Translations under genes and position numbers: made by a program
Notes under the pieces: model-generated
Seen by the model: only the letters and a program-made list of their open reading frames with translations
The model's database searches: none
Told to the model about the DNA's origin: nothing
Shown here: positions 49,906 through 58,469 of the stretch, one piece after another
Layout: every line of letters starts with the position of its first letter
How positions within the stretch are numbered: the first letter of the stretch is position 1
NCBI GenBank assembly: GCA_015234425.1
Contig: JADGNE010000044.1
Coordinates: 1-64,000, forward strand
Reading direction: 5' to 3'
Source of the DNA: Devosia sp.
GTDB taxonomy: Bacteria > Pseudomonadota > Alphaproteobacteria > Rhizobiales > Devosiaceae
Length of the DNA: 64,000 nucleotides

Positions 49906-50583
49906 TCAGAACTTGCCGGAGGGCGTGTAGGCGAAGGGCGAGGCCTGCACAGGGGCAGCCTGTGGCGCGGCTTCGCCGGCAGCCTTGTGGATCTCGGCGA
50001 CGAGGGCGGGCGCGAGTTTGAGCTTATTGGCGAGGACTTCGAGATAGGCCTGCTCGGCGGCAGTATCGGCAGAAATGGCCACAAGGGAAGCGGCATAGAT
50101 CTCGGCGGCGTGCTCGGGCGTATCGGCGCGGGCGACAACGGCGTTGATGTCGAGAGGGCTTGAAAGCTCGTCGAAGACCCAGGCCTTCTCTTCGGCCGAA
50201 AGCGTCATGGCTTTCAGTTTTTCGAAGATGGCTTCCTTTTCCTCGGCGTCGATGCGGCCATCGGCCTTGGCTGCGGCGATCATGGCCCGCACCAGGGTCT
50301 TGCCGAGTTCCTCCTGGCCGTGGGTGTCAGTCTGGGCCGGGATAAACGCATCCTCGGCCGGCATTGGGGCGGTGGGCTGCTGACCCTGATAGTTCTGCCA
50401 GGCCTTGTAGGCGAGGCCTCCCAAGGCTGCGACGGCGCCCAACTTGGCGGTGCCTTCGATGAGCTTTCCGGCCTTGCCCGACAACAGCATGCCGGCTGCC
50501 AGCCCTGCGGCGCCGGTCATTGCCGTGCGCTGGGCGTTCTTGTCGGTTTGCAGGGTCTTGAGGATCTGGTCGATATTGAACAT
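49906..50583 (-). CDS. DUF533/TerB-like inner-membrane-associated protein (YebE-like)
   Basis: A 225-residue protein. The N-terminus MFNIDQILKTLQTD is followed by a glycine/alanine-rich, possibly membrane-inserting stretch (about 22-60, GAAGLAAGMLLSGKAGKL). A TerB-like helical domain (about 90-205) has AMIAAAKADGRIDAEEKEAI, the acidic signature of DUF533. The C-terminus is A/P-rich. The function is unknown; YebE is linked to envelope stress. The start is the ATG at 50583. Confidence 0.83.
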   Translation of the reverse strand: MFNIDQILKTLQTDKNAQRTAMTGAAGLAAGMLLSGKAGKLIEGTAKLGAVAALGGLAYKAWQNYQGQQPTAPMPAEDAFIPAQTDTHGQEELGKTLVRAMIAAAKADGRIDAEEKEAIFEKLKAMTLSAEEKAWVFDELSSPLDINAVVARADTPEHAAEIYAASLVAISADTAAEQAYLEVLANKLKLAPALVAEIHKAAGEAAPQAAPVQASPFAYTPSGKF

Positions 50584-50646
50584 GCGGGTTCCCTTGATGC
50601 TGCCAAAATGGGGACGGCGGCGGCCCGATGCAAGCGCGTGCGCAAA

Positions 50647-50673
50647 CAAAAGGCCCCAGCGAAGGCTGGGGCC
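50647..50673 (-). terminator. Terminator of the 128-residue gene
   Basis: On the minus strand GGCCCCAGC, CTTC and GCTGGGGCC are followed by TTTTGTTT. It separates two leftward genes. Confidence 0.85.
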
Positions 50674-50710
50674 CAATGGTCTCGGGGGAGGGCCGAGACG
50701 GAGGCGGTTA

Positions 50711-51097
50711 TTAGTTGGCCGGAACCGGAGTGGCTTCCGGAGCAGCCGGGGGAGCAACTTCAGTTGCCGGTGCCGGTGCGTCGGTTACCGGGGCCGCATC
50801 AGTGGCCGGAGCGGGAGCTTCGGTCATGGGAGCCACATCAGTTGCCGGAGCCGGTGCTTCGGTCATCGGGGCCGGAGCCACGACCGGATCGGTCACCGGT
50901 GCTTCAATTGCAGGTGCGCCGTTCACGTCAACGGAAGTCGTCGGGCCGGAATTAGCCGAAAACACCAGATAGCCGATGGCCAGAAGGGCCAGGGCAACGA
51001 TGATGCCGACAAACCAGCCGGTGCCATTGCTTTCGCGCGTATAGACGGTGCGGTTGCCGTCCTGGGTATAAACAGTATCGCGTTCGGGGGTAGCCAT
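50711..51097 (-). CDS. Single-TM protein with Ala/Pro/Thr-rich tail
   Basis: A 128-residue protein. The N-terminus is polar (ERDTVYTQDGNRTVYT), followed by one membrane segment (about 28-48, WFVGIIVALALLAIGYLVF). A tail of imperfect repeats follows (ATDVAPMTEAPAP, ATDAAPVTDAPAP). The tail is low-complexity and probably spans the periplasm. The family is not recognised beyond this layout. AAGGAGC lies 6 nt before the ATG at 51097. Confidence 0.7.
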   Translation of the reverse strand: MATPERDTVYTQDGNRTVYTRESNGTGWFVGIIVALALLAIGYLVFSANSGPTTSVDVNGAPAIEAPVTDPVVAPAPMTEAPAPATDVAPMTEAPAPATDAAPVTDAPAPATEVAPPAAPEATPVPAN

Positions 51098-51234
51098 ATG
51101 TTCGCTCCTTTGTTGCAACGCTGGCTAAAGAACGCGACCTTTGCGTGAGAGTTCCCTTCGGCGTGATCACATCGCTCAAAACAATTATGGCCGGAAAAAG
51201 GCTCCTGTGCCTCAAGCAGATAGCTATGGCTTAT

Positions 51235-51750
51235 CTAGAGTTCAGGGCCCTTTGACTTGCCGCCCTTTTTTGAAATGCCATCGATGATTGCAAGAAAGAG
51301 GGCCGAGAGGATGAACGTAACGTGCAGCACAGTGTACCAGAAGATGTCCTGATCACCGTATGTGGGCACGTTGAGGAAGATCTGCAGCAGGTGTATGGAC
51401 GAGATGGCCACGATGGTGGACGCGACCTTGATCTTGAGCGACCCGGCGTCAATCTGGCCCAGCCAATGCACTTCTTCCTCATTGTCAAAGCGCGAGACGA
51501 AATTCTCGTAGCCGGAGATGATCACCATGACCACGAGGCTGGCGATAAGCGCGGCGTCGATCAGGCCGAGAACCTTGAGGATGGTCGCGGTCTCGTCGAG
51601 CGTGAACAGCTTGGTGCCGAAATCCCAGAGCTTTACGAAGAAGGTCACCGCGTAAAACGCGAGAGCGATGCCGAGGCCGATGTAGAAGGCGACGAGCAGC
51701 CAGCGAGACGCCAGGATGATATTTTCGACGAAAAGTTCGAGTTTCTTCAT
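51235..51750 (-). CDS. YqhA/UPF0114-family membrane protein
   Basis: A 171-residue inner-membrane protein with four hydrophobic segments. It has ENIILASRWLLVAFYIGL and GLIDAALIASLVVMVIISGYENFVSR in parts, matching the YqhA (TIGR00645) family. The function is unknown. The start at 51750 follows AGGAGCC. It is the middle gene of three leftward envelope genes, each with its own spacing. Confidence 0.88.
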   Translation of the reverse strand: MKKLELFVENIILASRWLLVAFYIGLGIALAFYAVTFFVKLWDFGTKLFTLDETATILKVLGLIDAALIASLVVMVIISGYENFVSRFDNEEEVHWLGQIDAGSLKIKVASTIVAISSIHLLQIFLNVPTYGDQDIFWYTVLHVTFILSALFLAIIDGISKKGGKSKGPEL

Positions 51751-51840
51751 TGGAGGCTCCTGCTCGTTTGACCGGCCTCGATAACAGGCAGCAATAGCGG
51801 AGCAAGCGTGCGGGGTGACGCACCCCGGCTTAGCGCACAG

Positions 51841-51868
51841 AAAAAGGGAGCCGGTTCCCCGACTCCCT
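51841..51868 (-). terminator. Terminator of the OmpA-family gene
   Basis: On the minus strand GGGAG and CTCCC arms, with a bulged inner stem and a short loop, are followed by TTTTTC. Confidence 0.7.
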
Positions 51869-51889
51869 TCAAACGCATCGACAGCAGGG

Positions 51890-54193
51890 TTAATTGCTGG
51901 CGAGGGTAATCAGCGGCGTGATGCGGCGGATGGTGACGCGGCGGTTTTCACGCTCGGCAGCCTCGGTGCGGATCTTGAGATAGCGTTCGCCATAGCCCTG
52001 GGTGGCCAGGTTTTCGGGCGGGACGCCGTAGAAGTCGGTCAGGATGCGGGCCACTGTGGCAGCGCGCAGGTCCGAAAGACCGAGGTTCGAGACGTCCGAG
52101 CCAACCGCATCGGTGTGACCTTCAATGAGGAAGGTTTCAGCCGGGTTCTGCTGGAGCAGGCCCAACATGGCATTGGCGACCCCGGAGAGGGCGGTCACCT
52201 GATCGCGACCGATGGTTGCGGCGCCGGTATCGAACGTCAGGTTGCCAACCTCGAGTCGACGCACGCTGTCACGAACACGGGCAGAGCGCTTCACCTCGTC
52301 GATGGAGTAGATGCGGGCGACCTGCTCGACAGGCGGCTGGCGGAAGAAGACTTCCAACTCTTCTTCATCGGCAAATTCGGCGTCGAGGACATAGTCGCGT
52401 ACCGGAATATTAAGGCGGAGCGGCGGGAGCTCAGCACCCGGATCGCGCCATTCCAGCAGGGCGGTGTCATAGCGCTCGTCGAAATACGCCATGACGATCT
52501 CTTCGCCATCCGGCGTAATGCGCGAACGACGAAGGATGTCGCCATTGGCGTTGCGCACGGTCACCACCTGGCTACCGTCCGGACGGGTAATGGTTTCGCG
52601 GACCCGGCCATTGCGGAGGTTCTCGTAGAAGACCTCATCCTGCTGGGCATTGTAGAAGCGATCCGTGTCCTGGCCGATGGAATTGACCACCAGTTGCGTG
52701 CCGACCTGCAGGATCACCTGGGTGATAGCTTCACCCGGTGCAAGCGGCTGAACATTGTTCTGCTGAACATTGTTTTGCTGCACGTTGTTCTGCTCGCCGA
52801 TGTTGGTGGTCGAATTGTCGATATTGGTCGTGTTGTTGGTGACGTTGTTGACCACGTTGGTCTGGTTGACGATCGTCACATTGGGCGGCAGGGCCGTGGG
52901 CGCGGCCGGTGCGGCTGCAGTCACGTCGAACGCCTGACCTTCCTCGGCGAGAACCGAGATGACCTGGGCATCGGCAGGTATTTCGATACGTGCCTGGGCG
53001 TCAACGTCGCTGGACGGCGGTGGCGGTGGCGGAGTTTCGGGCTGTGCCGGAGCAACAGGCGCCGCTTCGGGGGCAGGAGCGGCAGGCGCACCCTCGACGA
53101 CGGTCGGCGGCTGCGGAGCCTCGTCCTTGGCGCTGTCGAGAACCGGGGCGATCTGTTCTTCGGTGATACCGGCAGGCAGATCGGGGATGATCTCGGCCGG
53201 AGCGCCTTCAGATGTGACGGGCTGCTCTGGCTGAACGGGCTGTTCGGCCGGAACGGGGGCAACCGGCTGTTCGGCCTCTGCCGGCCGCTGGGTTTCAGGA
53301 GCGGGCGCGGGCGCGACTGGCTGCGCGGCGTCGGGGGCCGGAGCGGGCGCCGCCGGCAGGGCCGGGATTTCGGGCAGCTGCAGGCCGAAATTGGCAAGGC
53401 AAGCGGCTTCGTCGCCAAGGCCGGCTTCGGCGCAGAGGCGTGCGATTTCAGCGCGGGCCGAGTCAATGCGGGCCTGGGCGCCGGCGGTGTCGTTGCCAGC
53501 CATCAGGTCCGCGACACCGGCGTTATAGGCGTCGACCTGAGCCGTCAGCAGAGCGCCATAGTCGGCGGCAGGAGCCTCGGGGGCTGCAGGCTGTTCGGGG
53601 GCAGGCGCAACTTCAGGGGCCGGGGCGGGCTCGGCCGGGGCCGCTTCGACCGCCGGAGGAGCCTCGGGAGCAGGAGCGGGGACCGGGGCGACCTCAACCG
53701 GAGCCGGCGCTTCGGCTGCGGGTTCTTCAACAGGGGCCTCGGGCTGGGGCGCTGCGGGCTCTTCGACCGGCACTTCCGGTGTGGGCTCTGCAGGCTGTTC
53801 AACCGGAGCTTCCGGCTGCGGTGCGGGCGGCTGTTCGGCAGGCGGCGCTTCGGCAGGTGGCTGCTCGGCCGGCGCTTCAGGCTGGGGCTCCTCAACCGGA
53901 GCCTCGGGCTGGGGTTCTGCGGCCGGGGGCGCTTCTTCAACTGCGGGTGCAGGGGCCCCGCCACCGTTGATGGCGGCAATGCATTCATCGAGGCTGGCGT
54001 AGCCGGCGACGATGCAAAGCTCTGTCAGCGTGCCTTGTGCCGCCTCGAGGGCTGCGGCATCGCCGCTGGCCTGAGCTGCTGCATAGGCTTCGTAGGCAGC
54101 CCGCAAATCGCCATCCTGCGCAGTGGCGGACAGTGGTGCGAGCGCAAGGAGACCGATGCTTGTGCCGGTCAGGAGCCAATTTTTGAGGCGCAT
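51890..54193 (-). CDS. Large OmpA-family protein with P/A/E-rich linker
   Basis: A 767-residue secreted protein. The signal peptide is MRLKNWLLTGTSIGLLALAP, cleaved near ATAQ. A short helical domain with two cysteines follows (about 27-75). A very long low-complexity linker of P/A/E repeats runs from about 80 to 430, interrupted by a small helical domain near 210-270. An N/T/Q segment follows (NNTTNIDNSTTNI, then QQNNV in tandem, about 440-475). A conserved region then leads to a C-terminal OmpA-like domain (about 650-760, EGHTDAVGSDVSNLGLSDLRA) that binds peptidoglycan. It probably tethers the outer envelope to the wall. Confidence 0.85.
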   Translation of the reverse strand: MRLKNWLLTGTSIGLLALAPLSATAQDGDLRAAYEAYAAAQASGDAAALEAAQGTLTELCIVAGYASLDECIAAINGGGAPAPAVEEAPPAAEPQPEAPVEEPQPEAPAEQPPAEAPPAEQPPAPQPEAPVEQPAEPTPEVPVEEPAAPQPEAPVEEPAAEAPAPVEVAPVPAPAPEAPPAVEAAPAEPAPAPEVAPAPEQPAAPEAPAADYGALLTAQVDAYNAGVADLMAGNDTAGAQARIDSARAEIARLCAEAGLGDEAACLANFGLQLPEIPALPAAPAPAPDAAQPVAPAPAPETQRPAEAEQPVAPVPAEQPVQPEQPVTSEGAPAEIIPDLPAGITEEQIAPVLDSAKDEAPQPPTVVEGAPAAPAPEAAPVAPAQPETPPPPPPSSDVDAQARIEIPADAQVISVLAEEGQAFDVTAAAPAAPTALPPNVTIVNQTNVVNNVTNNTTNIDNSTTNIGEQNNVQQNNVQQNNVQPLAPGEAITQVILQVGTQLVVNSIGQDTDRFYNAQQDEVFYENLRNGRVRETITRPDGSQVVTVRNANGDILRRSRITPDGEEIVMAYFDERYDTALLEWRDPGAELPPLRLNIPVRDYVLDAEFADEEELEVFFRQPPVEQVARIYSIDEVKRSARVRDSVRRLEVGNLTFDTGAATIGRDQVTALSGVANAMLGLLQQNPAETFLIEGHTDAVGSDVSNLGLSDLRAATVARILTDFYGVPPENLATQGYGERYLKIRTEAAERENRRVTIRRITPLITLASN

Positions 54194-54449
54194 TGTTACT
54201 TCCTTCGTCGTCTCGGAGACACGGTGGCACGAGCATCGCGACCCGCGTCTGAACCCAATCTGAATGGGGAAAGTGGGCTGGACTAGGACCCTCTATCCGC
54301 TGAAAGGCCCAAACGCCGGGGGTCTGAGACAGTTCCCCCAGCTTTGATATGTCCACATGGGACGGCATAACAAGGCGCAAATGCGGCGGTGGACGGATCG
54401 GGGCCGGCAAGCCTCTGGTCGTGGCGGCGCGGCGTGATAGCGTGGCGCC

Positions 54450-54869
54450 ATGCGTCAGGTCATCGACAGTCTCATCATTGAAACGCGCGGACAGGGTCTT
54501 TTCGACTTCACGGCCCGGCTTCGTCATTTCGTTCGGGACAGCGGCATCGAAACGGGGCTCGCGACGGTCTTTGTGCGTCACACCTCCTGTTCGCTGCTGA
54601 TCCAGGAAAATGCCGATCCGGACGTCCAGACGGATCTGAGCGGTTTTTTCCGGCGTCTCGTGCCGGAAGGCATGGACTGGCTGGTGCACACGACCGAAGG
54701 GCCGGATGACATGCCGGCCCATATCAAGGCGGCGCTGACCCAGACGTCTATCGGCATACCGGTTTCCGGCGGGCATCCGGTGCTGGGGACCTGGCAGGGA
54801 CTTTATCTCTTTGAACACCGCAGGCGGCCGCATCAGCGCGAAGTGGTGCTGCATCTTATTGGGGAATGA
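54450..54869 (+). CDS. YjbQ-family protein (secondary thiamine-phosphate synthase type)
   Basis: A 139-residue UPF0047/YjbQ protein (TGLATVFVRHTSCSLLIQENADP, GTWQGLYLFEHR). The family has weak thiamine-phosphate synthase activity; its real role is unclear. There is no strong ribosome site at 54450. Its stop overlaps the start of the TSUP exporter gene (ATGA), so the two are coupled. Confidence 0.9.
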   Translation: MRQVIDSLIIETRGQGLFDFTARLRHFVRDSGIETGLATVFVRHTSCSLLIQENADPDVQTDLSGFFRRLVPEGMDWLVHTTEGPDDMPAHIKAALTQTSIGIPVSGGHPVLGTWQGLYLFEHRRRPHQREVVLHLIGE

Positions 54870-55702
54870 ACATGGATTGGAACGCGGTCCTCGCCTATTG
54901 GCCGTTTGTGGTGGGGATGCTGGCGACAGGCGTCGTCTCGGGGATTGCCGCGGGCCTCCTGGGCATCGGCGGCGGTGCGGTGATCGTGCCGGCGCTGGGC
55001 AATGCGCTGCTGTTGATGGGATTTGATCCCGATATCGTCCAGCATGTGGCGGTGGGCACGTCGCTGGCCATCATCATTCCGACAGGCATCATGAGCGCGC
55101 GGGCGCACCACAAGCGCGGCGCGGTCGATACAAAGGCGCTGCGGCTCTGGGTGCCGTTCATTGTGGCGGGAACGCTCATCGGTGGACTGATGGCGGGGTT
55201 CTTCTCAGGCGATGCGCTGCGCATCGTCTTTGCGGTGCTCGCATTCGTGATTGCCGCCAATATCCTGTTCTCGTTCCAGACCAGGCTGATGGGGCATTTG
55301 CGCAATTCGGCCAATACGCACCGGGGCGCCGGGTTTGTGGTGGGATATCTCTCGTCGCTGATGGGGATCGGGGGCGGATCGCTGACCGTGCCGACGCTGG
55401 TGGCCTTTGGGGAGACCATGCACAAGGCGGTCGGCACTTCGGCGGCCATCGGTGTCGCCATCGCGCTCTCGGGGACGCTGGGCTATCTGATTTCCGGCTG
55501 GGGCGTCGCGGATCTGCCGCCGCTCAGCATCGGCTATATCAATCTGGTGGCGCTGGTGCTGGTCGGCGTGCTCGCCGCGTTCTGTGCGCCGCTCGGTGCC
55601 GCGCTGGCGCACCGGCTCGACCAGAAGACGCTGAAATATGTGTTCGCGGGCTTCCTGGTCCTGGTCGGCCTCAACATGCTCTGGAAGGTTGTGCTGGGGT
55701 AG
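54866..55702 (+). CDS. TSUP-family (TauE/SafE) membrane exporter
   Basis: A 278-residue protein with eight or so membrane segments in two related halves. The family repeats GIAAGLLGIGGGAVIVPAL (about 29-47) and YLSSLMGIGGGSLTVPTL (about 160-177) are clear. The family moves sulfite, sulfoacetate or similar anions out of the cell. The substrate is unknown. It overlaps yjbQ by 4 nt, and an ATG two codons later is the alternative start. Confidence 0.9.
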   Translation: MNMDWNAVLAYWPFVVGMLATGVVSGIAAGLLGIGGGAVIVPALGNALLLMGFDPDIVQHVAVGTSLAIIIPTGIMSARAHHKRGAVDTKALRLWVPFIVAGTLIGGLMAGFFSGDALRIVFAVLAFVIAANILFSFQTRLMGHLRNSANTHRGAGFVVGYLSSLMGIGGGSLTVPTLVAFGETMHKAVGTSAAIGVAIALSGTLGYLISGWGVADLPPLSIGYINLVALVLVGVLAAFCAPLGAALAHRLDQKTLKYVFAGFLVLVGLNMLWKVVLG

Positions 55703-55735
55703 AGCAAAGGGGTTGGTGGGGATGGGTGACTACGA

Positions 55736-55780
55736 AAACCATCCCCACCGTCCCGAGCCCCTCAAGAGGGGAGGCGGGAA
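55736..55780. repeat. C-rich/G-rich intergenic palindrome, family 1
   Basis: ATCCCCACCGTCCCGAGC leads to CCCCTC, AA and GAGGGG (55758-55771), then GGCGGG. It lies between convergent TSUP and SIMPL genes. Confidence 0.5.
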
Positions 55781-55880
55781 GCTCGCAAGCTTATGGCCCC
55801 AAAGTTGCGGGGCCATTGCGCGGGCTCTATGCCATGGCTGGTTTGGCCGAAACGTGGCGAAGCCAGCATTATCCAGCCAA

Positions 55881-56597
55881 TTAGTCGGCTTTGTTGTTCA
55901 AATCCCACTCGACCTTGACGGTGATGGCAAAGCTCATCTCGCCAGCTTCGACCGGCACCGGAGCGGAGGCTGCCATCTCGGCGCGGGCATACATGGGGTA
56001 GGGCTGGGGGCCGCTGAAACCCTGGCTTTCGGTGATGGATTCGAGCTCGCCCAAGGTAGCACCGGCAGCGTTGGCATAGAGCGCGGCCTTGTCGCGGGCG
56101 TCAGCGAAAGCGGCCTTGCGGGCCTCGTTATAGAGTTCGGACGGATCGGCCACCGAGAAGCTCACGCCATTGATGGTGTTGGCGCCAACGGTGACGGATT
56201 TGTCGAGGATGGAGCCCAGCTCGCCCAGATCGCGGACGGCGACGCTGACAGTGTTGGACACCTGATAGCCATTGATCTTGGGCGGCAGGGTGTAGCCATG
56301 TTCGTCGCGGGCATCGGAATAGACATAGTTCGGGTTGACCGAGAAGCCCGAGGTCTGGATGTCGCGAGCCTCGATGCCTTCTGCCTTGAGCGCCGCAATC
56401 AGCTCCGCCATGGCCGCGGTGTTTGCGTCCAGCGCTTCGCGGGCGGTCGCGCCTTGGGTGGTGACGCCCGAGCTGATCATTGCCATGTCCGGCGCAGCGC
56501 GCACTTCGCCCTGGCCTTCGATGGTGATCGAGCCCGCATAAGCAGGGACGGCGGTGGCGATGAGGGCGAAGGGAATGAGGACGCTCGAAAGACGCAT
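55881..56597 (-). CDS. SIMPL-domain periplasmic protein
   Basis: A 238-residue protein. The signal peptide is MRLSSVLIPFALIATAVPAY, then AGS. A SIMPL/DUF541 domain follows (about 22-235), with ITIEGQGEVRAAPDMAMISSGV and GYQVSNTVSVAVRDLGELG. Relatives form oligomers in the periplasm and are linked to oxidative-stress relief. AAGGAGT lies 5 nt before the ATG at 56597. Confidence 0.88.
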   Translation of the reverse strand: MRLSSVLIPFALIATAVPAYAGSITIEGQGEVRAAPDMAMISSGVTTQGATAREALDANTAAMAELIAALKAEGIEARDIQTSGFSVNPNYVYSDARDEHGYTLPPKINGYQVSNTVSVAVRDLGELGSILDKSVTVGANTINGVSFSVADPSELYNEARKAAFADARDKAALYANAAGATLGELESITESQGFSGPQPYPMYARAEMAASAPVPVEAGEMSFAITVKVEWDLNNKAD

Positions 56598-56713
56598 GAG
56601 AGACTCCTTGGTCACATGGGTGGAGAGATGTCTCCACCCAATGCGTCAGTATTGCGGCGTGGCTGAACGGGAACTGAATAGGTCTGGTACGCGTAGGGCG
56701 AGGGGAGAACATC

Positions 56714-57193
56714 ATGTCCTGGGAAACTGCAAGCTATGTCGTCACCGTGGTCGGCCTTCCGATGGCGATCATGTTTTATGTCCTCGACCGCGCGCGGCAG
56801 CGCCAGCAGGAGGAAGAAGAAATCTACCTGATGCTGGCCGACGAATATGTCGAGTTCCTCAAGCTGGTCCTCAGCCATCCCGACCTTCGCCTGCTCGATC
56901 CCGCCCCGTCCATGGGGCTGGATGCCGAGCAGGCCGCCCGTAAATCGGCGCTCTTCGGCATTTTGATCTCGCTGTTCGAGCGCGCCTATATCCTGACCTA
57001 CGAACCAAAAATGTCGGGTGCTGACCTGCGGCGGTGGCGCTCCTGGGAAGACTGGATGCGCGAGTGGTGCGCCCGAAAAGACTTTCGGGACGCCATGGAT
57101 GCGCATCTCGCCGGAGAGGACCCGGAATTTTCCGCCTATCTGAGCCAGCTGGCACGAGCAGTGGCCCTTCCGGTCGGCGGAAAGCAGCAATAG
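56714..57193 (+). CDS. Small membrane-anchored protein, unknown
   Basis: A 159-residue protein. An N-terminal membrane segment (about 7-24, SYVVTVVGLPMAIMFYVL) is followed by a basic then acidic heptad-like stretch (RARQRQQEEEEIYLML). A helical domain with several aromatic residues follows (WRSWEDWMREWCARKDF). The family is not recognised. It has no link to the neighbouring dehydratase pair apart from direction. Confidence 0.7.
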   Translation: MSWETASYVVTVVGLPMAIMFYVLDRARQRQQEEEEIYLMLADEYVEFLKLVLSHPDLRLLDPAPSMGLDAEQAARKSALFGILISLFERAYILTYEPKMSGADLRRWRSWEDWMREWCARKDFRDAMDAHLAGEDPEFSAYLSQLARAVALPVGGKQQ

Positions 57194-57274
57194 TATGATT
57201 TTATGCCGGTTTAACTTGCACCGGGTCGGGCTGCCGGGTTAGTCACTCCACACCAATAGGCGGGAGGAACTCTT

Positions 57275-58426
57275 ATGGTCGGCGACATTATCCCTGGTGG
57301 AATCTTGATCGGGCGCGCCCGTGTACCGGGATATGCACATCCACGCATCGTCACCGTGCGGAACGGAGAATTGATCGATATCACCGCCAAGGGTTTTGCC
57401 ACGGTGCGGGATATTGCAGAGGGCGGCAAGGCCGCCGAGCATGTCCGCAGTGCTGACGGAACCAGTCTGGGCGACGCCGGCACCATCCTCGCCAATTCCT
57501 TTGCCAACCCGGTAGACGCTGAACAGGTTGTGTTGCTGTCCCCGATCGACCTCCAGGCCATCAAGGCTTCGGGTGTGACCTTCGTCGTCTCCTTGCTCGA
57601 ACGCGTTATCGAGGAGCAGGCGCGCGGCGACAACTCCCGTGCCGATGCCCTGCGCGGCGAGATCCTCGATCTGATCGGCACCGATCTCAGCCAGCTTGTG
57701 CCGGGCTCCAATGGCGCCATGAAGGTCAAGGCCGCGCTGATCGAGAAGGGCGTCTGGAGCCAGTATCTCGAAGTGGGCATCGGCCCCGACGCCGAGATTT
57801 TCACCAAGGGCCAGCCGATGAGCTCGGTGGGACATGGCGCCGAAGTTGGGCTGCACCCGGTTTCGAACTGGAACAACCCTGAGCCGGAGGTTGCGCTGCT
57901 GGTGACGAGCCGCGGCGAGATCATCGGCGCGACGCTGGGCAATGACGTCAATCTGCGCGACGTGGAAGGCCGATCGGCCCTGCTTCTGGGCAAGGCGAAG
58001 GACAATAACGCCTCGGCTTCGCTCGGGCCGTTCGTGCGCCTTTTCGACGGCGAGTTCACACTCGAGACCATCAGCGAGGCCGAGATCGCCCTGCGCGTCG
58101 AAGGCGAGGACGGTTTTGTTCTCGAAGGCCAATCCAAGATGGGCCAGATTTCGCGGACACCCGCGTCGCTGGTCGAAGCGACCATCGGTGGCCACCATCA
58201 GTATCCGGACGGGCTGGTGCTCTATCTGGGGACCATGTTCGCGCCGGTGAAGGATCGCGATGGCGCCGGAAAGGGTTTCACCCACAAGATCGGCGACGTG
58301 GTTTCGATCTCGACGCCGAGCCTGGGTACCCTGTCGAACCGGGTGAACCTCTCCACCAAATGCCCACCCTGGACCTATGGCACCAGTCATCTGCTGCGCG
58401 ACCTGGCTCGCGCCGACCTCCTCTAG
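57275..58426 (+). CDS. FAH-family protein, probable 2-keto-3-deoxy-pentonate dehydratase
   Basis: A 383-residue protein of the fumarylacetoacetate hydrolase fold (catalytic domain about 170-380). It has the metal-binding acid in EPEVALLVTSRGEI and the TLGNDVNLRDVEG loop. Its length and the adjoining semialdehyde dehydrogenase match the XylX-XylA pair of Caulobacter, where the FAH protein dehydrates 2-keto-3-deoxy-xylonate (or arabonate). GGGAGG lies upstream of the ATG. The assignment rests partly on that neighbour. Confidence 0.78.
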   Translation: MVGDIIPGGILIGRARVPGYAHPRIVTVRNGELIDITAKGFATVRDIAEGGKAAEHVRSADGTSLGDAGTILANSFANPVDAEQVVLLSPIDLQAIKASGVTFVVSLLERVIEEQARGDNSRADALRGEILDLIGTDLSQLVPGSNGAMKVKAALIEKGVWSQYLEVGIGPDAEIFTKGQPMSSVGHGAEVGLHPVSNWNNPEPEVALLVTSRGEIIGATLGNDVNLRDVEGRSALLLGKAKDNNASASLGPFVRLFDGEFTLETISEAEIALRVEGEDGFVLEGQSKMGQISRTPASLVEATIGGHHQYPDGLVLYLGTMFAPVKDRDGAGKGFTHKIGDVVSISTPSLGTLSNRVNLSTKCPPWTYGTSHLLRDLARADLL

Positions 58427-58469
58427 CGCTCACCACTCGCGCTGACCAACGATCCGAAAGGCTTGCGAA

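Noticed and set aside
51815-54286. 823-residue ORF opposite the OmpA-family gene
   Set aside because: R/G-rich antisense of a Pro/Ala/Glu-rich linker, with no recognisable protein.
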